From Actinomycetes bacterium (GTDB lineage: Bacteria > Actinomycetota > Acidimicrobiia > Acidimicrobiales > RAAP-2): a DNA stretch of 36,076 nucleotides. Position 1 is the first letter of the stretch. The number at the start of each line of letters is the position of its first letter. The notes below the pieces were generated by a model that saw nothing but the letters and a program-made list of their open reading frames with translations, did not search any database and was not told where the DNA came from. The stretch covers positions 1-36,076 of the forward strand of contig JAKBTL010000040.1 in assembly GCA_021844425.1 (NCBI GenBank). The letters run 5' to 3'. Made by a program: the position numbers and the translations under genes. Positions 1 to 6,419 of the stretch are shown piece by piece.

Positions 1-243
1 CACACCCCCTTGGGGAGGCCTCCCATATGACCGGCGGGGACAGCCTGGTCGCCCATCCGCGGAGTTGTCGGTCTGAGAGGTGATGTACCGGGATGCCAGG
101 CCCGGGGTGCCAAGTCTAGGCCTGCGAACGCTCGGCGTGGCAACGTCATCGCACCCTCGTGGGGAGGCTGCCACGAGGGGCCTCCACGCGAGAAGGGAGA
201 GCAGGGCCGCGGGAAGGGAGAGAAGGGACGCGAGAATGGAGCA
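1..243. other. Upstream stretch without a supportable gene
   Basis: This stretch precedes uvrC. A short open frame on the plus strand enters from the window edge and stops at 81-83, but its translation resembles nothing I recognise. The last 60 bases are purine-rich (repeated gggaaggg/gagaaggg-like runs) and include the likely ribosome binding region of uvrC. Confidence 0.4.
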
Positions 244-2385
244 GTGCAGAACCGTCCGCCCACCGGTGCGATCCCGGACGCCCCGGGCTCGTACCAGTTC
301 CTCGACGCGGAAGGTCGCGTGCTCTACGTGGGAAAGGCGAAGTCGCTCCGCCATCGCCTGCCGAGCTACTGGCAGGACCCCGCAGCGCTGCCGCCGCGCA
401 CCGCGCAAATGGTCGCCTTGGCCGACCGCGTGGAGTGGGTGGTGGTGGCCACGGAGGTGGAAGCGCTCATGCTCGAGCACTCCCTCATCCAGGCCCACCA
501 GCCACGGTTCAACGTCCGGCTGAAGGACGACAAGAGCTACCCGTGGCTCGCGGTGACCGTGGGCGAGGAGTGGCCCCGGCCGATCGTCTACCGGGGACGA
601 AAGCGCAAGGGCGTGCGCTACTTCGGCCCGTACGGCCACGTCGGAGCGCTGCGGGAGACGCTGGACCTGCTGCTGCGGAGCTTTCCGTTGCGCACGTGCT
701 CGGACACGAAGTTCCGTCGCCACGAGCGGCTGGGGAGGCCCTGCCTCCTCTACGACATCGAGCGGTGCTCGGGACCGTGTGTCGGCGCGGTCGGCCACGG
801 GTGGTACTCGCAGATGGTCGAGGAGCTGATGAGGTTCCTCTCGGGCGAGACGGCCCCCGTCGTCGACAGGCTCGAGCGGGAGATGACGGAGGCGTCCGCC
901 GCGCTCGAGTACGAGCGCGCCGCGCGGCTGCGGGACCAGCTCGTGGCGGTGCGGAAAGCCGCCGAGACCCAGCAGATGGTCTCGGAGAAGCCCGAGGACT
1001 TCGACGTGGTGGGCATCGCCGAGGACGAGCTCGAGGCGGCGGTGCAGGTGTTCCACGTGCGCCGCGGCCGCGTCGTGGGTCGCGGCGGCTTCGTGGCCGA
1101 CAGGGTGGAGGATCTCACGCCTGCACAATTCGCCGGCCGGGTCCTCGAGGAGCTCTACGGCGCTCCGGGCGCCGACGTGCCCCGTCGGATCTTCGTGCCC
1201 GTGGGACCCGAGCCGCCAGCGGTGCTCGCCGACTGGCTGGCGCAGGTCCGCGGCGGGCCGGTCGGGATCACCGTCCCCAAGCGCGGCGCGAAACGTGCGC
1301 TGTACGAGACCGTGGTGCGCAACGCCGAGGAGGACCTCACTCGGCACCGCCTGCGCCGGGCGTCGGACCACAACGCGCGTGCCCGGGCGCTCACCGAGCT
1401 CCAGGGGGCGCTCGGCCTCGCACAGGCGCCGTTGCGGATCGAGTGCTACGACATGAGCCACCTCCAGGGCACGGACTACGTCGGGTCCATGGTGGTGTTC
1501 GAAGACGCCCTCCCGAAGAAGTCGGACTACCGGAAGTTCGCGGTGCGCCACGTGCCGGGAAACGACGACTATGCCGCGATGCGCGAGGTGCTCACGCGGA
1601 GGCTCGGTGCTCTGGCGGCCGAGCGCTCGGGTGCGGCGCGCGAGCGCAGGGCGACAGAAGCCCGTACCGTCGGGCCGGACGCTGCAGAGCCGGACGCTCC
1701 CGAGCCGGACGCTCCCGGGCCGGACGCTCCCGAGCCGGATGCTCCCGAGCCGGATGCTCCCGAGCCGGACGCTGCAGAGCCGGACGCTCCCGAGCCGGAC
1801 GCTCCCGGGCCGGACGCTGCAGAGCGCGGTGCGACCGGCGTGCGCGCGCCGCGCCGACGTTTCGCCTACAGCCCGCAGCTCCTCCTCCTCGACGGAGGAA
1901 AGGGGCAGCTTTCCGTGGGCGTGCAAGTGCTCGAGTCTCTGGGTCTGACCGGGCAGGTCGAGATCGCCGCGCTGGCCAAGCAGTTCGAGGAGGTCTACCG
2001 GCCAGGCAGCCCCGATCCGGTCCGGATCCCGAGGGGCTCCGAGGCGCTCTACCTGCTCCAGCGGGTCCGCGACGAGGCGCACCGCTTCGCGATCACGTTC
2101 CACCGCAAGCGCCGCGGGGGGCGGATGACGGCCAGCGTGCTCGACGGCGTGCCGGGGCTCGGTCCCGTGCGGCGGGCTCGGCTCGTGAAGGAGATGGGCG
2201 GTGTGCGAGCGTTGCGGCAGGCGAGCGAGGAAGAGCTTCGAGCACTGCCCTGGCTGCCGGACCGGGTGGCCGCTTTAGTGCGCGAGCGGCTGCACGCGGT
2301 GACACCGGTCGTGGCCCCGTCCGCGGCTGGGCACGGCGGGGCGTCGCACCCCGGAGCTGCGATGCGGGAGAATGACCGCCAGTGA
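244..2385 (+). CDS. uvrC: UvrABC system protein C (excinuclease subunit), with a repeat insertion
   Basis: UvrC makes the two incisions flanking a DNA lesion in nucleotide excision repair after UvrA/UvrB loading. The N-terminal GIY-YIG nuclease is visible as GSY (residues 15-17) and LYVGKAK (from 27). A UVR helical motif lies near 212-236. The RNase H-like second nuclease begins around 399 with CYDMSH (Asp403) and continues at LLLLDGGKGQL (Asp550). Helix-hairpin-helix motifs follow at about 630-690. At 713 residues it is longer than the usual 600-650 because residues 477-526 are a ten-unit EPDAP-type repeat lying between two catalytic aspartates. The GTG at 244 is chosen because the GIY-YIG domain starts immediately after it and no better in-frame start exists. 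The stop overlaps the rapZ start. Function is well supported; whether the insert affects activity is unknown. Confidence 0.96.
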   Translation: MQNRPPTGAIPDAPGSYQFLDAEGRVLYVGKAKSLRHRLPSYWQDPAALPPRTAQMVALADRVEWVVVATEVEALMLEHSLIQAHQPRFNVRLKDDKSYPWLAVTVGEEWPRPIVYRGRKRKGVRYFGPYGHVGALRETLDLLLRSFPLRTCSDTKFRRHERLGRPCLLYDIERCSGPCVGAVGHGWYSQMVEELMRFLSGETAPVVDRLEREMTEASAALEYERAARLRDQLVAVRKAAETQQMVSEKPEDFDVVGIAEDELEAAVQVFHVRRGRVVGRGGFVADRVEDLTPAQFAGRVLEELYGAPGADVPRRIFVPVGPEPPAVLADWLAQVRGGPVGITVPKRGAKRALYETVVRNAEEDLTRHRLRRASDHNARARALTELQGALGLAQAPLRIECYDMSHLQGTDYVGSMVVFEDALPKKSDYRKFAVRHVPGNDDYAAMREVLTRRLGALAAERSGAARERRATEARTVGPDAAEPDAPEPDAPGPDAPEPDAPEPDAPEPDAAEPDAPEPDAPGPDAAERGATGVRAPRRRFAYSPQLLLLDGGKGQLSVGVQVLESLGLTGQVEIAALAKQFEEVYRPGSPDPVRIPRGSEALYLLQRVRDEAHRFAITFHRKRRGGRMTASVLDGVPGLGPVRRARLVKEMGGVRALRQASEEELRALPWLPDRVAALVRERLHAVTPVVAPSAAGHGGASHPGAAMRENDRQ
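1672..1821 (+). repeat. 15-bp tandem repeat, 10 units, inside uvrC
   Basis: Ten in-frame 15-bp units encode (E/G)PDA(P/A), giving an acidic, proline-rich linker. Unit variants recur in order (GPDAA, EPDAP, EPDAP, GPDA...), which suggests expansion of a larger block. The array lies between the first conserved Asp of the RNase H-like nuclease and the LLLLDGG strand. Confidence 0.95.
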
Positions 2386-3239
2386 GCGCGTTCCTCTTCG
2401 TGACCGGGATGTCGGGGGCGGGACGTTCGACGGCAGCGGCGACGCTCGAGGACCTCGGGTGGTTCGTCATCGACAACCTGCCCCCTGCATTGATCACGAA
2501 AGTGGCCGACCTCGTCGCGCGACCCGGGTCGGAGAGCGAGCGCGTCGCGCTCGTGATCGGGCGCGGCGGGGGCGACGAGTACGTCGACGACGTGGTGCCG
2601 ATGCTCGGCCGGCTGCGCAGGGGGCACCACGACGTGCGGGTGCTCTTTCTGGACGCGCCGGACGACGTCTTGGTGCGGCGCTTCGAGGGGACGAGGCGGC
2701 GGCATCCCGTGGCGTCCCGAGGCGTCGAGGAGTCGATCGCCGACGAGCGCCGGCTCCTCGACGGGCTGCGTGCGATCGCCGACGTCGTCATCGACACCGG
2801 CGAGCTGAACACGAACCAGCTGCGCCAGCGGGTCGTCGAGCTCTTCGGCGACCCTGTGCACGCCGCGCGCATGCAGACGTCCGTCGTGTCCTTCGGGTAC
2901 AAGCACGGGATCCCGCTCGACGTGGACATCGTGCTCGACTGCCGGTTCCTGCCCAACCCGTACTGGATCGACCAGCTCCGGCCGCTCTCAGGGCTCGACG
3001 ATCCGGTCCGCGACTACGTGCTGTCGCAGCCAGGCACCCAGGCGTTCCTCGGCAAGGTCGAGGAGCTGCTCACGATGCTCCTGCCGAACTTCGAGCAAGA
3101 GGGCAAGTCCTACCTCACGGTTGCGCTGGGCTGCACCGGCGGACGGCACCGCTCCGTCGTCCTCGCCGAGGCCCTGGCCGAGCGGCTCTCGAAGGCCGGG
3201 GTCCGAACCGCAGCCTTCCACCGAGACGTCGACCGCTAG
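2382..3239 (+). CDS. rapZ: RNase adapter / nucleotide-binding protein RapZ (YvcJ family)
   Basis: RapZ-family proteins are P-loop nucleotide-binding regulators. In enterobacteria RapZ directs RNase E to GlmZ; in Gram-positives the YvcJ homologue has a less clear role. The sequence opens with GMSGAGRST (Walker A) and GWFVIDNLPP, both hallmarks of the family. The C-terminal hallmark GCTGGRHRSV lies near residue 247. The length of 285 residues matches the family. The GTG start overlaps the uvrC stop (GTGA), so the two are translationally coupled. In many actinobacteria rapZ is followed by yvcK and whiA; here it is followed instead by a palindrome, tandem repeats and a reverse-strand gene. Confidence 0.95.
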   Translation: MSAFLFVTGMSGAGRSTAAATLEDLGWFVIDNLPPALITKVADLVARPGSESERVALVIGRGGGDEYVDDVVPMLGRLRRGHHDVRVLFLDAPDDVLVRRFEGTRRRHPVASRGVEESIADERRLLDGLRAIADVVIDTGELNTNQLRQRVVELFGDPVHAARMQTSVVSFGYKHGIPLDVDIVLDCRFLPNPYWIDQLRPLSGLDDPVRDYVLSQPGTQAFLGKVEELLTMLLPNFEQEGKSYLTVALGCTGGRHRSVVLAEALAERLSKAGVRTAAFHRDVDR

Positions 3240-3247
3240 AACCCTGT

Positions 3248-3263
3248 GAGCGCTCGAGCGCTC
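3248..3263. terminator. Perfect 16-bp palindrome after rapZ, possible terminator hairpin
   Basis: GAGCGCTCGAGCGCTC starts nine bases after the rapZ stop and can fold as a 6-bp stem with a TCGA loop. The bases that follow (gtcattcctt) are only mildly T-rich, so terminator function is a guess. Confidence 0.35.
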
Positions 3264-3269
3264 GTCATT

Positions 3270-3456
3270 CCTTCAGGTCGTCCTGCCGGGCGTCCCTCAG
3301 CTGTCACCGGCCGTCCCTCAGGTCGTCCTGCCGGCCGCCCCCGCAGTTGCCACCGGGCGTCCCGCAGCTGGCAGCGGCCGCGTCCCCCGCAGGTCGTCCT
3401 GCCGGGCGTCCCTCAGCTGTCACCGGCCGTCCCTCAGCTGTCACCGGCCGTCCCTC
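3270..3456. repeat. Tandem array of roughly 21-bp units between rapZ and the DUF3151 gene
   Basis: About eight imperfect units alternate two flavours: cctcag followed by ctgtcaccggccgtc, and cctcag followed by gtcgtcctgccgggcgtc. The array sits between convergent genes. It also supplies the last codons and the stop (3441-3443) of the reverse-strand DUF3151 gene. Confidence 0.85.
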
Positions 3457-3998
3457 CAGTCGGGGTCGAGCTGGTGGAGGAACCGCCGACAGCGCTCGGC
3501 CTCGTCGGTCTCGCCGATCGCGTCTGCCGCGGCGCGCAGCGCGTCGAGTGAGCGGAGGAACCCGCGGTTCTCCTCGTGCACCCACTGGACGAGCCCGGTG
3601 CCCCGCCATCCCGCGGCCCGCAGCGCGTCCAGACCACGGTGGTAGCCGACCCTCGCGAAGGCATATCGGTCCGCGTCGGCGGAGGCAACCTCGGCGAGGC
3701 GTGCCCACACGTCGAGGTGCCGGGGCCATCGCACCGCGACAGAGGACAGCGCGGCACGGCGGCGCTCGGGCGTCTCTGCCATCGCCGCGGCGGTCGCTTC
3801 GGCAGCTCCAGGCTCGGCCGGCGGCAGCACCGTCTCAGGCGGTCCGGTCGTGAAGGAGACCGGGTTCGTGGCGCCGGGTGTGCGTGCCCCGCCGGGCGCT
3901 GGTGTGCGTGCCCCGCCGGGCGCTGGTGTGCGTGCCCCGCCGGGCGCTGGTGTGCGTGCCCCGCCGGGCGCTTCGGCTGCATGAGGAGCGTCGGTCAC
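3441..3998 (-). CDS. DUF3151 family protein with a repeat-expanded N-terminus
   Basis: About 185 residues. The C-terminal 110 residues match my recollection of the actinobacterial DUF3151 family: a helical protein with YAFARVGYHRGLDALRAAGW, then HEENRGFLRSLDALRAAADAIG, then DEAERCRRFL. The family has no assigned function that I know of. The N-terminal 45 residues are four copies of GGARTPAP, unlike the rest and probably disordered. I chose the GTG at 3998 (VTDAPHAAE); another in-frame GTG is at 4004. Longer upstream in-frame sequence runs through a 17-bp intergenic repeat and is unlikely to be coding. The stop codon lies inside the neighbouring 21-bp array. The gene converges on rapZ and diverges from the ubiD operon. 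Confidence 0.75.
   Translation of the reverse strand: MTDAPHAAEAPGGARTPAPGGARTPAPGGARTPAPGGARTPGATNPVSFTTGPPETVLPPAEPGAAEATAAAMAETPERRRAALSSVAVRWPRHLDVWARLAEVASADADRYAFARVGYHRGLDALRAAGWRGTGLVQWVHEENRGFLRSLDALRAAADAIGETDEAERCRRFLHQLDPDWRDGR
3878..3972. repeat. 24-bp tandem repeat, 4 units, in the DUF3151 N-terminus
   Basis: Four nearly perfect 24-bp units start at 3878, 3902, 3926 and 3950; the last is cut by one base at its edge. On the minus strand each encodes eight residues (GGARTPAP), so copy number can change without a frameshift. Confidence 0.93.
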
Positions 3999-4004
3999 CT
4001 CCAC

Positions 4005-4290
4005 ATCCTGCCTGCTCGACGCCGGCACGCGAGCGCCCCGAGCACGTGACCTGGAAATGGTGACGATCGCTCGAGGTCGAAGCAGGTGCTTACCGGTACG
4101 GCGCGTCGGTCCGCTGGTGCGGAGACGTGCCTCGACCTGCGAGAACGGCTCCACCGCGCCAGCACCTCCACCGCGCCAGCACCTCCACCGCGCCAGCACC
4201 TCCACCGCGCCAGCACCTCCACCGCGCCAGCACCTCCACCGCGCCAGCACCTCCACGGCCCGGGGAGCAGGAAGGACGCAACGATCCGCG
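4005..4290. other. Divergent intergenic region between the DUF3151 gene and ubiD copy A
   Basis: This gap is continuous with the duplicated ubiD leader (4291-4389), making about 385 bp without a gene. It contains a six-unit 17-bp tandem array and no RNA gene that I can recognise. The upstream signals of the DUF3151 gene should lie here, but no convincing promoter was seen. Confidence 0.6.
4151..4252. repeat. 17-bp tandem repeat, 6 perfect units
   Basis: Six identical copies of ccaccgcgccagcacct run head to tail. The period is not a multiple of three, which argues the array is intergenic. It ends 38 bp before the left edge of the ubiD duplication. Confidence 0.97.
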
Positions 4291-4298
4291 CGATGTCC

Positions 4299-4327
4299 TT
4301 GACGTAAGAATCTTGACGTAGAAGAAT
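4299..4327 (+). promoter_or_regulatory. Putative ubiD copy A promoter with tandem CTTGACGTA motifs
   Basis: Two near-copies of cttgacgta(g)aagaatct lie head to tail. TTGACG at 4299-4304 with a 17-base spacer leads to AAGAAT at 4322-4327, a plausible but weak sigma-70-type pair. The motif resembles the left half of the CTTGACATCAAG dyad seen at two other promoters in this window. The start codon has its own Shine-Dalgarno (GGAGGGG, 4374-4380). Confidence 0.45.
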
Positions 4328-4389
4328 CTAGATCGTCTTCGGCCGGTGCACTAGGTCGCCGGTCTCCTGACCCGGAGGGGTGGTAATCG

Positions 4390-5862
4390 ATGTCAGCTTC
4401 CGAGCGGTACTCCCAGGACGAGCTCGGCAGGAGTCTTCACGAGTTCATCGACTTCCTCGACAAGCACCACCCCGGTGAGGTGCTGCGGGTGGAGAGGGAG
4501 GTCGACCCGGTCTTCGAGGTGACCGCGGCGCTGTGGCGTCTCGAGAACGAGCGGCGGTTCCCGCTCGTGGTCTTCGAGAACGTGAAGGGGTCGAAGATCC
4601 CCTGCGTGACCAACGTGCACGCGAGCTTCCCCCGCCTCGCCCTCGCCCTCGGGCTCCCGATCGATGCCACGCCCCGGGACTTCATCTTGGAGTACATGAG
4701 CCGGGAGGACCACGCGATCGAGCCGCGCCTCGTCGACGCGGCGTCGGCCCCTTGCAAGCAGGTCGTGATGACCGGCGACGACGTCGACGTGACGGCGCTG
4801 CCGACGCTCAAGTACCACGAGCTCGACTCGGGCCAGGTCGACCCGGGCTTCGAGGCGTTCCAGGGCCGCTACTTCACCTTGGGCTACGAGATCATGAAGG
4901 ACCCCGACACCGGGGTGCGCAATGCCGGCATCTACCGCCTGCAGGTGAAAGGGCGCAACAAGCTCGGCATCCAGATCTCCGAGACCGCGCACGGCCACTA
5001 CATCATGCAGAAGAACCTGCGCCAGGGCCGACCCACCCCGATGGCCGTTGCCATCGGGCTCCATCCGACCGTCGAGCTCGGCTTCCTCTCGTTCACCGGC
5101 ATCGACGTCGACGAGTTCGCGATCGCGGGCGCCATGCTCGGTGAGCCTCTCGAGATGGTGAAGTGCGAGACCATCGACGTCGAGGTGCCCGCCCAGGCCG
5201 AGATCGTCCTCGAGTGCGAGATCCACCCGACCGAGCGCGAGCCCGAGGCGCCCTTCGGCGAGTACCCGGGCACCTACGGCCCCGAGCGGCTGAACCCGGT
5301 CGTCTACGTGAAGGCGATCACGATGCGCCGGGACGCCTACTACCAGAGCTCGTTCGTCGGACACCGAGACAACCTGCTCTTGTCCGGGGTGACCCGCAAC
5401 AGCCAGATCTACAAGAGCTGCCGCCTCGCCTCGGGCGCGGTCACCTCGGTCTACGTGCCCCCCTCGGGCCGCTCCCGCTACATCTGCTACGTCCAGATGG
5501 ACAAGGTGATCGAAGGAGACCCGAAGAACGCCGCGATGGCCGCGTTCGCCGCGGATCCGTTCTTGAAGTACGTCGTCGTCGTCGACGCCGACGTCGACAT
5601 CACCAACGACTCGGAGGTCTGGCACGCCATCGCGACCCGGGTGCGCTTCGACCACGACGCCTTCGTCGTCTCCTACTCGCGCGGCTCACCCCTCGACCCG
5701 GCGTCCTACGACCCGGCGGGAGGCTCACACCTCGTGACCAAGGTCGGCATCGACGCCACGAGGAAGGCGAACTACCAGCCCGAGATCTCGACCCCAGGCG
5801 TCGACAGCGTCGACCTCGACGCCGTCTTCGGCGACCTCTGGCAACAGGTCCGCCAGGACTGA
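4390..5862 (+). CDS. UbiD-family prenylated-FMN-dependent (de)carboxylase, copy A
   Basis: UbiD-family enzymes decarboxylate, or reversibly carboxylate, aromatic, heteroaromatic or alpha,beta-unsaturated acids using prenyl-FMN made by UbiX. At 490 residues the length is typical. Catalytic landmarks are present: NAGIYR (Asn178, Arg183) and EAPFGE (Glu286, Glu291), matching the Arg-Glu-Glu set of UbiD/Fdc enzymes including the five-residue spacing between the glutamates. The C-terminal core with VVVVDADVDITN is also intact. GGAGGGG lies nine bases before the ATG. It heads operon A and is followed after eight bases by a ubiX-like gene. The protein is identical to copy B at 16844-18316. Substrate cannot be read from sequence; the neighbouring molybdenum hydroxylases and LivKHMGF importer favour an exogenous aromatic or heteroaromatic acid over ubiquinone or menaquinone synthesis. 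Confidence 0.92.
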   Translation: MSASERYSQDELGRSLHEFIDFLDKHHPGEVLRVEREVDPVFEVTAALWRLENERRFPLVVFENVKGSKIPCVTNVHASFPRLALALGLPIDATPRDFILEYMSREDHAIEPRLVDAASAPCKQVVMTGDDVDVTALPTLKYHELDSGQVDPGFEAFQGRYFTLGYEIMKDPDTGVRNAGIYRLQVKGRNKLGIQISETAHGHYIMQKNLRQGRPTPMAVAIGLHPTVELGFLSFTGIDVDEFAIAGAMLGEPLEMVKCETIDVEVPAQAEIVLECEIHPTEREPEAPFGEYPGTYGPERLNPVVYVKAITMRRDAYYQSSFVGHRDNLLLSGVTRNSQIYKSCRLASGAVTSVYVPPSGRSRYICYVQMDKVIEGDPKNAAMAAFAADPFLKYVVVVDADVDITNDSEVWHAIATRVRFDHDAFVVSYSRGSPLDPASYDPAGGSHLVTKVGIDATRKANYQPEISTPGVDSVDLDAVFGDLWQQVRQD

Positions 5863-5870
5863 GGGCGGAC

Positions 5871-6419
5871 GTGTCGGCTCCCCGCAGGCTCGTCGTGGGC
5901 ATGGCAGGAGCTCCAGGTGCGAGCTACACGGTCAGCCTGCTCGGCCGTCTGCGGCAGCTCGGAGTCGAGAGCCATCTCGTCACGTGCGGGTGCTCCAGGT
6001 CGATCATCTACTCGGAGACGGGTCTCGGCCTGCGCCAGCTGTGCTCGAAGGCCGACGGGTGGTACCACGAGAGGAACCAGGCCGCGGCCATCTCGAGCGG
6101 CTCGTTCCTGAACCTCGGCATGGTCATCGTGCCTTGCACGATGCGGTCGCTCGCGGCCATCGTGACCGGCGTCGCCGACAACCTCGTCCAGCGTGCAGCG
6201 GACGTGACGCTGAAGGAAGGCAGGACGCTCGTGCTGGCGATGGCAGAGTCGAGCAGCTCGCGCATCGGACAGGAGAACCTGCGGCACGCCGAGGAGGTCG
6301 GCATGCGTATCCTCATGCTCCCCCCACCGGGTTCGACGCTCACAGTGGCCGAGAAGAACGAGGAGATCCTGGCGTGCTTCGGTCTCGGGGACGCCGCCGT
6401 GCCCCCCTCGCTGCGATGA
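5871..6419 (+). CDS. Divergent UbiX-like flavoprotein
   Basis: This 182-residue protein has the flavoprotein fold signature of UbiX, the flavin prenyltransferase: a glycine-rich N-terminal loop, then SSGSFLNLGMVIVPCTMRSLAAI and RAADVTLKEGRTLVL. It departs at positions conserved in UbiX. The loop normally reading GASGAIYG is GAPGASYT, the REAPLS segment is replaced by AESSSS, and the C-terminal YARP-containing region is missing. The other ubiX in this window (22188) keeps these. It may be a specialised partner of ubiD copy A, similar in idea to VdcB-type subunits, or may not prenylate FMN at all. GTG at 5871 is chosen for its spacing to gagggcgg and to the ubiD stop. The stop overlaps the next gene's ATG (ATGA). 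Confidence 0.8.
   Translation: MSAPRRLVVGMAGAPGASYTVSLLGRLRQLGVESHLVTCGCSRSIIYSETGLGLRQLCSKADGWYHERNQAAAISSGSFLNLGMVIVPCTMRSLAAIVTGVADNLVQRAADVTLKEGRTLVLAMAESSSSRIGQENLRHAEEVGMRILMLPPPGSTLTVAEKNEEILACFGLGDAAVPPSLR

Larger units (their letters stand above)
4291..5868 (+). repeat. 1578-bp direct duplication, copy A (ubiD plus leader)
   Basis: The sequence from cgatgtccttga through six bases past the ubiD stop recurs at 16745-18322, offset by 12,454 bp in the same orientation. The sense translation and two long antisense-frame translations are identical between copies, and the parts I compared by eye show no mismatch. Outside the edges the sequences differ at once (4290 g against 16744 c; 5869 a against 18323 g). 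No inverted terminal repeats or target-site duplications were seen. Confidence 0.95.

Noticed and set aside
159-2375. A long plus-strand frame overlapping uvrC
   Set aside because: Its translation is Arg/Gly/Pro-rich noise, and the other frame carries all UvrC domains.
4151-4252. CRISPR-like array
   Set aside because: The 17-bp units abut directly with no spacers, and there are no cas genes.
4005-4256. N-terminal extension of the DUF3151 protein through the 17-bp array
   Set aside because: The extension would encode Trp/Arg/Gly-rich repeat sequence from a non-triplet array, and a suitable GTG start exists next to the conserved part.
4393-5655. A 420-residue open frame antisense to ubiD (and its twin at 16847-18109)
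   Set aside because: High-GC codon bias leaves long antisense frames open. The translation is Val/Asp/His/Arg-rich low-complexity and matches no family, while the sense frame is a clear UbiD.
4291-5868. Insertion sequence or composite transposon carrying ubiD
   Set aside because: No transposase, terminal inverted repeats or target-site duplications were seen at either copy.
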